Of a DNA stretch of 64,000 bases, positions 48,401 to 52,655 are shown piece after piece (position 1 is the stretch's first letter; each line of letters begins with the position of its first letter). The stretch is from Aporrectodea caliginosa (lineage: Eukaryota; Annelida; Clitellata; Crassiclitellata; Lumbricidae). The stretch is taken from contig JACEVL010000833.1 of the NCBI GenBank assembly GCA_020284085.1, forward strand, positions 227,001 to 291,000, written 5' to 3'. Below the pieces are notes generated by a model, which did no database searches, was not told where the DNA came from, and worked only from the letters and a program-made list of their open reading frames with translations. Made by a program: the position numbers and the translations under genes.

Positions 48401-48510
48401 GACCGGAGGAAGAGAAAAAGAAGCATGCTTTTGAGTCTTACTATGAGAAGCAGCTTTCTCTCGACCTGGAAGAAGGCTTACCACCAGAGCCTGGAACTGC
48501 TCCAAGCTAA
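8657..48510 (+). CDS. PLEKHG: PLEKHG1/2/3-type RhoGEF, 14 coding exons (whole gene)
   Basis: The spliced model totals 4326 nt (1441 residues plus stop) and keeps phase through all 13 introns. Residues 1-324 are acidic and Ser/Thr-rich. A DH domain begins at [17 protein letters not shown], includes [20 protein letters not shown] (the hallmark DH helix) and ends with [20 protein letters not shown] domain follows, ending in the helix with [12 protein letters not shown]. The RHEHA..TQEIQ segment and the C-terminal LARAY motif are what point to PLEKHG1, 2 and 3 rather than other Dbl proteins (family knowledge, recalled). Vertebrate members are of similar length. The expected role is GDP/GTP exchange on Rho-family GTPases at the cytoskeleton. 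I cannot tell which vertebrate paralogue is closest, and it may be pro-orthologous to all three. Exons 1 and 2 are separated by 22.6 kb, so an extra unseen exon is possible. Confidence 0.93.
9190..12000. other. Intron 1 stretch, little recognised
   Basis: Mostly unconserved AT-rich sequence. A TGTAAT hexamer run lies just before it at 9091-9112 and another at 11393-11412. A retroposon-tail fragment lies at 10010-10135 and a degenerate tagaagttta tandem at 10195-10340. Confidence 0.4.
10010..10135 (-). repeat. Retroposon tail fragment (family E)
   Basis: The segments cagtatgattaca, catagtatga and cggatgatc recur in the same order at 26095-26200, and part of the pattern at 28170-28250. It begins with tcttcgtttatt, the reverse of a 3' end. 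Confidence 0.5.
12145..12597. repeat. TCTG/TCTC microsatellite array, about 450 bp
   Basis: Imperfect TCTG and TCTC tetranucleotides, with short TTTG interruptions. All frames are long and open on both strands purely through the period; none is a gene. Confidence 0.95.
13880..13965 (-). mobile_element. LINE tail fragment of the RTE-like family
   Basis: It has tcatcactgtcattatcag and a decayed gacgccagccat, the 3'-most 80 bp of the family seen at 1222-1460. Confidence 0.45.
14065..14300 (-). repeat. LINE/SINE-type repeat, minus strand
   Basis: The series ccaaatggagggaccc, accacagcgaacgcccgg and gatctgaggagcgcaaag resembles the reverse complement of L2/CR1-like 3' ORF regions, where R-R-F/W-N-x-x-P motifs occur. 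No intact frame remains; assignment is by general resemblance. Confidence 0.4.
15462..15960. mobile_element. hAT-like MITE (copy of the 30624 family)
   Basis: It is colinear with 30624-31085 over nearly its whole length, from ggcaaagcaggcagttgcct to cagagggcgccaaatgtat. Its left end CAATGCCGACCTTAGG is diverged. The right boundary is approximate, and I could not find a matching target duplication. It includes an AAT microsatellite at about 15797-15816. Confidence 0.75.
16036..16078. repeat. AATG microsatellite
   Basis: Repeated aatg units, resembling the tail microsatellite of the SINE-A and LINE group. No body is attached that I can identify. Confidence 0.7.
17060..17385 (+). mobile_element. 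LINE 3' end, RTE-like fragment (copy 3)
   Basis: Contains agtctctgatggtttggg, ttaagaggagcactggacat and a GATGAT/GACGAC tail, colinear with 6395-6722. It is more decayed, with frame breaks. Confidence 0.6.
17690..17910. repeat. ACAG microsatellite with embedded unique block
   Basis: ACAGACAG runs at 17695-17743 and again at 17815-17905 flank a block (17743-17792) that recurs at 18112-18160. Confidence 0.85.
18262..18510 (-). repeat. SINE-B copy 3, most complete
   Basis: On the minus strand a tRNA-like head with B box GGTTCAAATCCC (complement of 18446-18458) is followed by the shared body ending at cttcataccaatggctgc. This copy defines the family as tRNA-derived. Confidence 0.7.
18905..19019. 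repeat. ACAT and TA microsatellites
   Basis: CATA-type tetranucleotides at 18908-18960 lead into about 26 TA units at 18968-19019. A second TA-rich block follows at 19255-19312. Confidence 0.95.
19333..19760. repeat. Local tandem duplications around a GT array
   Basis: An 80-bp-class unit (ggttgggtt..tctctggtcagt..cagccagccagcc) occurs twice at about 19333-19473. A GT run covers 19475-19542. A second unit of about 105-118 bp (cttcagtttatgtg..gctccttttgaggatttt..acctagccaatg) occurs twice at 19544-19760. Confidence 0.85.
19760..19915. repeat. CTGT microsatellite
   Basis: CTGTCTGT units with interruptions. Its open frames are an artefact of the period. Confidence 0.9.
20350..20480 (+). repeat. 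SINE-B fragment (copy 4)
   Basis: The 3' half only: aaggactggacacccgccct, gctaagaaaatgaagtcgct and cttcatacccatggctgc. Confidence 0.6.
21235..21410 (-). repeat. SINE-C copy 1
   Basis: About 170 bp colinear with 53995-54180, including gaattgatcgggtgagatcc, gtccccgtgtacggaccg and gagatttaaatctctgaaat. The minus strand contains a B-box-like segment, better kept in the other copy. Confidence 0.7.
21610..21700 (-). mobile_element. LINE tail fragment of the RTE-like family
   Basis: catcatcatcagcagcagca followed by gccagccatttggcagtg and gtacgaataaatgatctcc, the same 3' end as 41430-41590. A second piece (ccaaatggctggcaagtggc) lies near 21790 in the opposite sense. Confidence 0.55.
21828..21980. 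repeat. GTG-rich trinucleotide tract
   Basis: Imperfect GTG/GTT units, Val- or His-coding on the two strands. It is low-complexity, not a gene. Confidence 0.8.
22056..22135 (-). repeat. SINE-A/LINE tail fragment, minus
   Basis: TGTAAT repeats, then atatagcgccccttcaagat and ctactcagagacgctctcag, the complement of the SINE-A tail. Confidence 0.6.
22690..22925 (-). mobile_element. LINE 3' end, RTE-like fragment (copy 4)
   Basis: It starts at catcatcagttcctgacgcc and extends further upstream (tagtgcattgtgtggaattc, then gggcattctcccccatatgg) than most copies. The minus-strand frame is broken. Confidence 0.6.
22926..24120. other. Intron 1 stretch, nothing recognised
   Basis: No repeat family member or exon-like segment could be supported. 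A faint atggcctcaac/agtggcctcaga similarity near 23700-23750 is a short local duplication. Confidence 0.4.
24128..24905. repeat. Long TTC-rich array with GCA/GCG punctuation, about 780 bp
   Basis: Built from ttcttcttc blocks separated by tttgcattc, ttcgcattc or ttcgcgttc. Higher-order blocks of about 60 bp (ttttccttcgcattcttctt types) repeat in the middle. All three frames on both strands are open for hundreds of codons (Lys/Glu/Asn or Ser/Phe only). It is a satellite, and I do not call a gene. Confidence 0.95.
24950..26090. other. Intron 1 stretch, nothing recognised
   Basis: AT-rich DNA with a short GATGAT/CATCATC tract at about 25562-25625. No exon or bounded element seen. Confidence 0.4.
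26095..26200 (-). repeat. Retroposon tail fragment (family E)
   Basis: Colinear with 10010-10135 (cagtatgattaca, catagtatga, gcggatgatc, caggagtcgaattt). Confidence 0.5.
26465..26545 (-). repeat. SINE-D copy
   Basis: Contains gtcgccctcctccttcatcc, cttgggactggc and ggtggagtttt. On the minus strand it begins with the CTCCACC end and carries the CCAGTCCCAAG core. Confidence 0.6.
27063..27425. repeat. ATT, GAT and GAG trinucleotide arrays
   Basis: A TTA/ATT run at 27080-27128, then GATGAT- and GAGGAG-rich sequence to about 27418. Confidence 0.85.
27597..27880. repeat. GGA-rich purine tract
   Basis: Imperfect GGAGGA/GAAGAG units on the + strand. The Leu-rich open frame opposite is a by-product. 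Confidence 0.85.
28490..28765 (-). repeat. SINE-F copy 1, tRNA-derived
   Basis: On the minus strand the head reads ATAGCGCATTGG (A-box-like), about 30 nt later GAGTTCGAGTCC (B box), then a body shared with 51240-51480 over about 170 bp (gacagaagacataaatctta and agaacagacagcctacaata). It ends at an AAT microsatellite (28490-28510). It is tRNA-like, but the stems are not intact, so it is not a tRNA gene. Confidence 0.75.
28780..30610. other. Intron 1 stretch, little recognised
   Basis: Possible LINE 3' end at about 29160-29340 (ending in caataaacaacttgaaag). The remainder is featureless AT-rich intron. Confidence 0.35.
30624..31085. mobile_element. hAT-type MITE, 462 bp, perfect 8-bp target duplication
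   Basis: The left end is CAGTGCCAGGTTTAGGC and the right end read inward is CAGGGCTGGCCCTATCC. It is flanked by TGTTTCAT at 30616-30623 and 31086-31093. It has no coding capacity. It lies immediately upstream of the acceptor array of exon 2, about 235 bp from the coding boundary. Confidence 0.9.
31094..31320 (+). repeat. Tandem array of the exon 2 splice acceptor (4 copies, 56-57 bp)
   Basis: Four copies of a unit ending in ctttaaacag follow each other, with AG ends at 31150, 31207, 31263 and 31320. Each carries its own T-rich tract. Only the last borders the coding exon. Use of the 31263 acceptor would meet an in-frame TGA soon after, so upstream copies are decoys or dead. The array starts immediately after the MITE target duplication at 31086-31093. 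Confidence 0.92.
31321..32288 (+). CDS. PLEKHG: RhoGEF exon 2 (N-terminal region, start of DH)
   Basis: The acceptor is ttgctttaaacag and the donor gtgagt (32289); it enters in phase 1 and leaves in phase 0. It codes [17 protein letters not shown] onward. The region is low in predicted order, with a run of Ser/Thr ([14 protein letters not shown]), a basic patch RRKK and an acidic stretch, so it is probably a phosphorylated regulatory arm. From about residue 325 ([20 protein letters not shown]) it enters DH conserved region 1, which makes the first contact with the GTPase switch regions in Dbl proteins. Base composition is clearly richer in GC than the surrounding intron, as expected for coding DNA. 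Confidence 0.93.
32816..32916 (+). CDS. PLEKHG: RhoGEF exon 3 (DH domain)
   Basis: The acceptor is gtgcaaatccag and the donor gtaatc (32917). It enters in phase 0 and leaves with two bases of an Arg codon. It codes [20 protein letters not shown] and then [13 protein letters not shown]. The segment LFGNI..IY is typical of the second DH helix. Confidence 0.93.
33090..33300 (-). repeat. SINE-B copy 5, decayed
   Basis: ttattttcttggcctcgact, gtgggtgttgtgtgatc and ggcagaaatttcaacccatg align to copy 3. The B-box-like part is acceptable. It lies in intron 3. Confidence 0.5.
33568..33684 (+). CDS. PLEKHG: RhoGEF exon 4 (DH domain)
   Basis: It begins after ttgcacttcag and supplies the third base of the split Arg codon, then [20 protein letters not shown] and a segment ending [10 protein letters not shown]. 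The donor is aag|gttttt, which is weak beyond the first two bases. An upstream AG at 33543-33544 would put the exon out of frame, so 33568 is preferred. The coding match to DH helices is clear. Confidence 0.87.
34838..34905 (+). repeat. SINE-D copy, opposite orientation
   Basis: CTCCGCTACTGCC..GGTAGTGCCAG then tctcaagcctggataaagg. The TACTG/TAGTG pairing corresponds to CACTG/CAGTG in the 52.8 kb copy. Confidence 0.6.
35047..35197 (+). CDS. PLEKHG: RhoGEF exon 5 (DH hallmark helix)
   Basis: The acceptor is gctgtag and the donor gtgaga (35198). It enters with one base and leaves in phase 0. It codes [20 protein letters not shown] and then [20 protein letters not shown] and [10 protein letters not shown]. 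[19 protein letters not shown] is the most diagnostic DH motif, in the helix that forms the core of the exchange surface. Confidence 0.95.
35285..35600. repeat. 75-bp-class tandem duplication split by a SINE tail
   Basis: agtagcacaatttc..aaaccagttatagaatgtat occurs at about 35368 and 35450. The second copy is interrupted at 35518-35575 by a TGTA run plus caccccttcaagatttctac (complement of the SINE-A tail), after which tacagttatatctatga resumes. The left side begins with AAGT repeats typical of a LINE tail. In intron 5. Confidence 0.7.
36615..36860. repeat. AAT microsatellites in intron 5
   Basis: TAA/AAT units at 36618-36650 and at 36818-36847. They are also a likely source of the open frames here. 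Confidence 0.8.
37029..37232 (+). CDS. PLEKHG: RhoGEF exon 6 (end of DH, DH-PH linker)
   Basis: The acceptor is ttttgcttgaag and the donor gtgaga (37233); phase 0 on both sides. It codes [20 protein letters not shown] and [20 protein letters not shown], then [13 protein letters not shown] and GDLILE. The RHEHA..TQEIQ stretch is the strongest pointer to PLEKHG1-3. Its last 12 bases (ctcatcttagag) and donor are the first copy of a tandem array running into the intron. Reading through the donor meets an in-frame TAG in the next copy. Confidence 0.94.
37221..37540 (+). repeat. Tandem array of the exon 6 splice donor (6 copies, 50-54 bp)
   Basis: The element ctcatcttagag|gtgaga recurs starting at 37221 (the exon), 37274, 37324, 37376, 37430 and 37484. 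GT positions are 37233 (real), 37286, 37336, 37388, 37442 and 37496. Between copies lies ctcactctgccccatt, a pyrimidine-rich run, so each copy carries acceptor-like and donor-like sequence together. The copy at 37430 has mutated to ctcatctcacag|gtgaga. Confidence 0.93.
37665..37701. repeat. Perfect 16-bp inverted repeat at the head of SINE-A copy 1
   Basis: cccctacaccaccgcg (37665-37680), loop tgggg, then cgcggtggtgtagggg (37686-37701). The right arm is the SINE A-box region; the left arm lies just outside the element and is its complement. Confidence 0.9.
37682..37916 (+). repeat. SINE-A copy 1, full length, tRNA-derived
   Basis: The head ggggcgcggtggtgtagggg (A box) and gggttgcgggttcgaatcc (B box ggttcgaatcc) are followed by gggcaagtccttcactcgc, the body, and the tail cttgaaggggcgctataac with a CATA microsatellite. 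An internal pol III promoter is intact by eye. It lies in intron 6. Confidence 0.88.
38508..38893. mobile_element. hAT-type MITE, 386 bp, perfect 8-bp target duplication
   Basis: The left end is TAGGGCTGGGCATTTAACG, the right end read inward TAGGGTGGGCAACGATTAA. It is flanked by ATTAAAGC at 38500-38507 and 38894-38901. Subterminal ATTAACGCGATTAA repeats are strongly palindromic. It lies in intron 6. Confidence 0.9.
39180..39296 (+). CDS. PLEKHG: RhoGEF exon 7 (PH domain, first strands)
   Basis: The acceptor is cctttgcag and the donor gtatgc (39297); phase 0 on both sides, 39 codons. It codes [20 protein letters not shown] and [19 protein letters not shown]. The run of hydrophobic strand, then FLFE.A.LIAKR, is typical of strands 1-4 of a Dbl-type PH domain. 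Confidence 0.93.
39380..39512. repeat. GT and CTGT microsatellite just after exon 7
   Basis: Mixed GTGTGT and CTGTCTGT units begin about 85 bp after the exon 7 donor. Open frames here are artefacts. Confidence 0.9.
39720..40235. other. Intron 7 stretch, nothing recognised
   Basis: AT-rich with repeated tgttatg/atgtgct words. No exon or bounded element. Confidence 0.4.
40240..40365 (+). mobile_element. Decayed LINE C-terminal relic
   Basis: One frame reads [20 protein letters not shown], typical of the W-N-x-L-P segment near the end of CR1/L2-like reverse transcriptase ORFs. No other part is recognisable. Confidence 0.55.
41430..41590 (-). mobile_element. LINE 3' end, RTE-like fragment (copy 5)
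   Basis: Well preserved: ggcggcgatgggtacgaata, tgtcctcggtcatttgtcaa and gtcctcgtttatattgtcta on the + strand, complement of the coding tail. Confidence 0.7.
41859..41954 (+). CDS. PLEKHG: RhoGEF exon 8 (PH domain, middle strands)
   Basis: The acceptor is ttttcatttcag and the donor gtacgg (41955); 32 codons, phase 0 on both sides. It codes [20 protein letters not shown] and [12 protein letters not shown], corresponding to PH strands 4-6. Confidence 0.93.
42321..42450 (+). CDS. PLEKHG: RhoGEF exon 9 (PH C-terminal helix)
   Basis: The acceptor is gtattaaatgcag and the donor gtgagc (42451). It enters in phase 0 and leaves in phase 1. It codes [20 protein letters not shown] and [20 protein letters not shown]. 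The Trp in [12 protein letters not shown] is the invariant Trp of the PH C-terminal helix. Its last 26 or so bases plus the donor are tandemly copied into the intron. Confidence 0.94.
42421..42660 (+). repeat. Tandem array of the exon 9 splice donor (5 copies, about 51 bp)
   Basis: The exon end cacttggaaaaagt..gaag plus gtgagcaagg recurs with starts near 42425 (exon), 42477, 42528, 42578 and 42630. A further copy near 42756-42800 is separated by about 80 bp of other sequence. Intact GTGAGC donors remain at 42451 (real), 42503, 42554 and 42783. The 42607 copy has lost its GT. Using 42503 would run into an in-frame stop. Confidence 0.92.
42982..43086 (+). CDS. PLEKHG: RhoGEF exon 10 (basic linker after PH)
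   Basis: The acceptor is aactttttgcag and the donor gtaagc (43087); phase 1 on both sides. It codes [20 protein letters not shown] and [14 protein letters not shown]. The KRRRKS cluster could bind membrane or be a phosphorylation site; no fold is evident. Confidence 0.9.
43203..43322 (-). repeat. SINE-A fragment (3' half)
   Basis: The complement of the SINE-A body and tail (tagcgccccttccagattcc, gaggcgctcccgact, gcgcatgagcaattgcgag), preceded by a TATTG run at 43183-43200. In intron 10. Confidence 0.8.
43535..43558 (+). CDS. PLEKHG: RhoGEF exon 11, 24-nt microexon
   Basis: It lies between ggtatttttcag and gtgagt (43559) and codes EFKLKPRS. Phase 1 on both sides makes it a symmetric cassette, so skipping it would keep the frame. 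It is very short but its splice sites are strong. Confidence 0.75.
44339..44382 (+). CDS. PLEKHG: RhoGEF exon 12 (linker)
   Basis: The acceptor is tgttttctttaag and the donor gtgagc (44383). It enters in phase 1 and leaves in phase 0, coding [15 protein letters not shown]. It is rich in Pro, Ser and basic residues. Confidence 0.82.
44505..44760 (+). mobile_element. LINE 3' end relic (CR1/L2-like)
   Basis: The + strand reads [18 protein letters not shown] and then [14 protein letters not shown], the usual R-S-F..P-x-x-x-N-x-L-P...F-K-x-x-L-K-T-x-L-F ending. The tail gtggtgctatataaatt resembles the SINE-A tail. In intron 12. Confidence 0.65.
44796..44885 (+). CDS. PLEKHG: RhoGEF exon 13 (linker helix)
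   Basis: The acceptor is tctcattgtttag and the donor gttagt (44886); 30 codons in phase 0. It codes [20 protein letters not shown] and [15 protein letters not shown] is a plausible basophilic kinase or 14-3-3 site (inference). Confidence 0.87.
45280..45890 (+). mobile_element. LINE reverse-transcriptase C-terminus with ACTT tail
   Basis: An open frame carries [20 protein letters not shown], then [20 protein letters not shown] and [12 protein letters not shown], the C-terminal thumb and following region of non-LTR reverse transcriptases. One frameshift near 45682 separates it from the natural ending ([20 protein letters not shown] and RMLYNV, stop near 45818). The 3' end is gatgaataaagaatatactt followed by ACTT repeats. 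It is 5' truncated, in intron 13, and unrelated to the host gene. Confidence 0.85.
46411..48510 (+). CDS. PLEKHG: RhoGEF exon 14 (C-terminal region and stop)
   Basis: After the acceptor tgtttctctttcag the frame stays open for 699 codons, residues 743-1441, and ends at TAA (48508-48510). Most is Ser-rich and probably disordered. Two ordered islands stand out. At residues 1010-1048 there is a C-x2-C (C1010, C1013), 31 residues, then C-x2-C (C1045, C1048), a possible zinc-binding module. At about 1258-1276 is [19 protein letters not shown], resembling the conserved C-terminal V-Y-x-L-A-R-x-Y-S helix of vertebrate PLEKHG1 and PLEKHG3 (from memory). The end is [17 protein letters not shown]. The other long open frames here are shadows of this exon. 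Confidence 0.94.
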   Translation, partial: GLMKKAYFWSKYGNENSNSTLDTSAESIKSSLAAHSAEAVCSYSIASQSTDTDSSLAENSDGLSVTEDASKLGEHSPTKDRIPKDWKTGIPAIRVTSIAHKDSICISKTKHANSSSTLNSKDPCRKRCIKTKSKSTVGLHSDHDSQLSWSVEKDRLSVARDDHGLSPECNATDSVGLHSDLSKEGKRPCNALRVVLTSEDNLSTDLLADPSTDERNALGDDASETASEADNVKPVHGKQGSSDDVRCQRVQEQSGDKEVLETSSDWLCSKCGCTLPPFDVDKSLACDDGETFSDYGRLSPLLCLECASSKLESEMAQLDEWCRASGNDSDQNAGSSSEESIEKEALGSDGGSDGCDDKGYQIQLEDRLYTLKEDQLEELTKQLMRSQEMLLNSGEGHAMAAGNAGLGGMDLPFVVSSAGSDGSCLFNVQQMKQEVEENGVSSHSSSETDSRKSAEEAEGSVNGIVDSLRSTVAHFLSKLTHKNSVEPGRCSPGSPRRGTSHGDGGESPKTPSHSKDMRYRFVYSLARAYSSRSKQLEVGHDGNQEKLKVEKDRGQQLTVLLKGKELGSEIIGERMAQATPHTLDRTLSLVQHRNGKRKTRATRNDGSKSPAIGTKEALSDKENADQPVRGSDSSLPVENTLDMASGICSASVLDNHDVHSSGKGPEEEKKKHAFESYYEKQLSLDLEEGLPPEPGTAPS

Positions 48511-49980
48511 GCATAGCGTTCGATGTCAAAACTTCATGGATAGTTTCAAATGTTCGCTTCAGGACTGTGTCCATGGACAGTATCGTAACCAGACATTTGT
48601 GTAGTGGCCAAAGAACCAAGTCATAGAACTGTGCTCAACAGATGAAATCGGACGAAGAAGATCTAGTCTTTCTTTAGAATTCCATATAACTGGAACTCTG
48701 TGCACTGTATGTTATATGGATTTTCGCTTGCCAGCCTGACATACTGTATACTTTTGCAGTTTCATTTTGCACAATGTGGTCTGGTAACTTGTTTGGAGCT
48801 CCTGCATGGTATATTGTGATTGAAATCGTGTATGATAGTGATAGAAGTGTTGTTCATAGCAGTTTTGTTACCAAGTCAGATACTGTAGAAGAGTGCAGAG
48901 AGTAGGTATGGATAATTAGCTAACAAGAAGTGAAGATCCATTGGAGAGCATTGTTTAGTCAGCAATACTTTGGGCAGACCTTCTTGCAGATGCTATACAA
49001 CTGCTTTTGATCAACCTACAGCCTATTTATCAATCGTTTATTCACCAAATATGGTACCACAGTGAGAGGACAAAAAAAAACAGGAATACAGCATTTTGAG
49101 GACTGCAGACCTGCCTCTATTATACAAATTAAAAATATACCATAGAGATTTTAAGCTGCAGTCCAGTATATCATGGTGTAAAAATCGTCTTCAATCTTCT
49201 AATTATACAGCCTTCAGTTGTGCTGCTAGTATTACACTTCTTTCTAGTGTTTCTGCCACAGAACTTGTTTTGAGACAGTTGCAGGATTGCTATTTGTAAT
49301 ATTGGCAGTTTGTTGAACTTTGTTTTCTTCCTTTGCATTTAAAATGTTACCATTACTCAGAGTTTAAGGAGCTGAAGTTTGACCAGTATTGTCTCTGACC
49401 ATTTTGGCACAATTCAGAAACCAGTTTTTGCCTGGTTGAACAAGTTAAGTGTGCAACTGTTAACAGCAAAATGATCAAGTCTTACAGTAAGTTTGTTGTT
49501 TCCTGTATTTGCCTAGAAATTATGAATTTTTACATTTTATATCATTAGGTGGAATATCTAGAGGTCTTCTAATGGGAAAGATTTGCTACAGGGATTCTTT
49601 TTGGTTGTTACCTTTTGAGCAGTTTGCCTCGCTAGGTCAATGTACCGAGTGATCTCTTTCCTTTATTTGGGAAGTACATGTATTTCTTACCAAAAAGTGT
49701 CTGGAATAAAGCCATACTTGGTAATTGGACCAAACTGTTGGGCCAAAGCTATTCCATGTAAATTCTTTATATTATGTACGTGTAATGCAGCTGTGAGTAG
49801 CTGTTGCTTTGTTGTGAACAATTAAGAAACTATAACAATTAATGACATTTGATGTGAAATTGGCTATTGGTTTTAAGATTGGAGGGGCGTTATTTATAGG
49901 GTTGTCAGCTGTGGGAAGGAGAAGACGTATATCCTATGGGACCTATATTGAATAAAGTGGGGTTATTTCACATTCCCACA
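48511..49980 (+). other. Probable 3' UTR of the RhoGEF gene
   Basis: Sequence after the stop codon has no convincing repeat for about 1.4 kb. AATAAA poly(A) signals occur at 49705-49710 and 49951-49956, and another at 50540-50545 beyond a small MITE. Which one is used cannot be told from sequence; the first two are the simplest choices. Confidence 0.45.
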
Positions 49981-50135
49981 CCAATATGTATAATATATAC
50001 GGTCTGGACCAAATGTATGGGGGTATATCTCCATTGGGAGATACTCTCAACCGTACAAATCTTGCCATGAAGGGTAAGATAGGGAACACCATGATGATGA
50101 TGATGGTCATCACATGTATTGCCATTGTATTGGAT

Positions 50136-50338
50136 CAGGGCTTTTTTTAGCGTGCAGTTCTACACAAAATGTGCAGTTGGAAATCAATTTGTGCAACTGT
50201 AAAAGCAATTTTGTGCAGTGAAAAATTGAGGAAAAGTGTCGTTACTACCCCCCCGGTCATCAACTTTTTCGTGCACTACCCCCGGTCGTCAACTTTTTAA
50301 GAGGTTATGCAGTTCTAAAAATTCCTTAAAAAGCCCTG
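50136..50338. mobile_element. hAT-type MITE, 203 bp, perfect 8-bp target duplication
   Basis: The left end is CAGGGCTTTTTTTAGCGTGC and the right end read inward CAGGGCTTTTTAAGGAA. It is flanked by TATTGGAT at 50128-50135 and 50339-50346. It contains two copies of cccccggtc.tcaacttttt. It sits at the 3' edge of the RhoGEF gene. Confidence 0.9.
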
Positions 50339-50611
50339 TATTGGATGTAGCAGTTGTTGAACGACGGGCGTCTGTTCTCTACCTCTAGAGAGTCTTTGTA
50401 TGATAGCTCAACTGTTTTCAGTCCTTTGTGGAATATATGTTGCAGTTCTACAAACAGCCGTCAATGCAAAAACTTTTTCGAGGTTAATGATTCAGTGCCA
50501 ATGCAAAAACTTTTTCATCTGTTGATTCTGATGTCTGTGAATAAAATCGTTGAGAAATGAAGACAAAACTTGTACTCTATGAAATTGTTACGAACAAAAA
50601 CTTGAAGCATA

Positions 50612-50870
50612 GAGGTCATGATTGGTCAGAGCGCTCGGCCTGAGACACGGAGAGTACGGGTTCGAACCTCTCTGAGGCTCTACTGTGTGAGCACCTTCAG
50701 CAAGTCCTCAGCTCTCTCTTGCTGTTACGGACTCTCACAGTCACATAGATACGCTCTGAGAAACGTTGTTTCAAGTCCTGTTTCAAATCAATCAAATTCT
50801 CGTGGTTGTGGATGCCAGGCAGTGGGCTGTTCCAGATAGATGTCCAGCAACAGTGAAACTCCCTGAGCCA
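50612..50870 (+). repeat. Possible tRNA-derived SINE (family G)
   Basis: ggtcagagcgctcggcctga followed by tacgggttcgaacctctc has A-box- and B-box-like spacing. The downstream part is unique in this window. It is not a tRNA, since the stems do not close. Confidence 0.55.
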
Positions 50871-51239
50871 TATTGTCTAGTACTCGTTGGCATGTTACAG
50901 TAGAGGTCACTGTAAATTGCTGAATGAAGAAAATTGCAAAAGTCGGCGTGCATAACGCAGCATAATAATTATCATCATATCGAGATTTCAACAACGCAAA
51001 AATGCGTTCCGCCAAAACATATCGATGGACAGATAGGGTCAAAATCGGTTCCAGGTCAGGAAGGAACCTCTCTGGAATAAACGTCCGCCAGAATCCAAAG
51101 GGTCGGACAGACGGATAAGGTGGGTGGAGTTTAGAATTGATTCGGCAACAGAAGTGAGAGAATGATGAGGTGGAAACAGAGTAGGATTTGTGGGAAGGAC
51201 CGGTTTTGCACGTTTTAGTAGTGAGGGGTGTGAAGGAGT

Positions 51240-51480
51240 GTTATAATATTCTTTACTGAAACAATCCGGTTGACAAACCGCAACCGGTTACAGTGTACAG
51301 TTATGCAATTGTTTCAATTCACAAGAACACAAATGACAGAAGACATAAATCTTAACTACTAACAGAACAGACAGCCTGCAATACACAGAGCTAATAGCAG
51401 CATACAAAGCATGTCCGCCTACGAAAGTCGATCTCACTCTCTATGCCAGTGTGTTATCCAATGCGCTGTCGCCCCCCCCC
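51240..51480 (-). repeat. SINE-F copy 2
   Basis: Colinear with 28490-28765 in body and head (gccagtgtgttatccaatgc). It is interrupted at the head by a C run (51473-51482), and its B box is damaged. Confidence 0.75.
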
Positions 51481-51596
51481 CCGTTAGGACAGAATTTGAA
51501 GGAGCGGATTGAACAAAATGGTTGGACCGTGAACAACTGATGAAGATAGGTAGGCAGAACGGATGGATTGGAGTATGTTGTATGTAGGTGGTAGCA

Positions 51597-52140
51597 AGGG
51601 TGTAACTTTGCCCCCACAAAGTGGTGGTGACTAATCCCCTCTACCCTCTTTCCCTCCCTTTTTCTGCTTACTTTTTCGTGGCCCCCCCCCGGTCGTCAAC
51701 TGGGGGAGCAGAGCGGCATTTGCCGCTCTGAATTCCTGAATTTGATTGGGAAAATCAACTCTCTGTAGGCCTATGTAAGTTGGTGCATTTGATGAGTAAT
51801 AGGCCTACCGTAGGCCTACGTCTTTATTGAGTTTATTCGTCACTATATAGGAGTCTAGGACAGCAGAAAATCAAAGGTTAATTGGGTATGAATCTATAAT
51901 ATTTTTCATGTTGTTCTTAACTTCTTATTCATGAGTAGCAGCTCATAGGCTATTGTCTCATATTAGGCCTACATTATTGACCTAGGCCTACGTGGACTTG
52001 AGTTTACCTTCTATATAATTTTCTTTCTCCCACGGTTGCCAGAAGTTGTGGGTTAAGCCGTTCTGTCCCCAAAAAAAAATCAGGCCCTCGTAGAATCTGT
52101 CCCCCCAAAGTTATGTAGGGCCTATAGATTTTCGCCTCTG
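51597..52140. repeat. Possible inverted-repeat element, weakly bounded
   Basis: The left part caagggtgtaactttgcccc resembles a segment at 58199. The right part near 52100-52125 read inward has acataactttggggggaca. I could not define matching target duplications. Several GGCCTA palindromes lie inside. Confidence 0.3.
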
Positions 52141-52234
52141 AGTCCATACAATAGTGGTAACATCACTGGCGTGAAGAGCAGTAGGAAGCGAGATCGCTTC
52201 TCGCAATCCTGTCAAAGGTTTACTCAGCCTATCA

Positions 52235-52331
52235 TTCGCGAGATGGCGCGTTGGCCGAGAGCGCTCCTGAGTAGCTTCTTGAACTTGAAGGGGCGCTATA
52301 TAAATGCTCTGAATGAATAAATGAATGAATG
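52235..52331 (+). repeat. SINE-A tail variant
   Basis: gagatggcgcgttggccgag, then tgaacttgaaggggcgctat and an AATG microsatellite. The head differs from the other copies, so it is either a different SINE sharing the tail or a deleted copy. Confidence 0.65.
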
Positions 52332-52514
52332 GTAAAAAATTAGATGTAGGACGTGATGGGCGCCCTGCATGGCTTTCGTTTAGGCCTAGGCCTACAGTTA
52401 AATTCGACGTCTTGTGATCATCCGTTGATTCCGTTCATACTGAATAGGCCTATTATAATAATTGTAATCATTTGCCTACTGCGTTTGTCGGTTTTAAATA
52501 ATAAAGAATATGAC

Positions 52515-52552
52515 TATTATTATTATTTTTATATTATTATTATTATTATTAC

Positions 52553-52651
<99 letters not shown>

Positions 52652-52652
52652 A
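52515..52652. repeat. ATT and ATTATC microsatellite
   Basis: About 30 TTA units, then six or so TTATCA units, then TTA again. It is the insertion site of the following MITE. Confidence 0.95.
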
Positions 52653-52655
52653 GGC

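Noticed and set aside
46493..48619. Several minus-strand and alternative-frame ORFs of 80-150 codons
   Set aside because: Shadows of exon 14, whose frame is continuous and has the family motifs.
51597..52140. A bounded hAT element
   Set aside because: Ends only loosely complementary and no matching octamers could be found.
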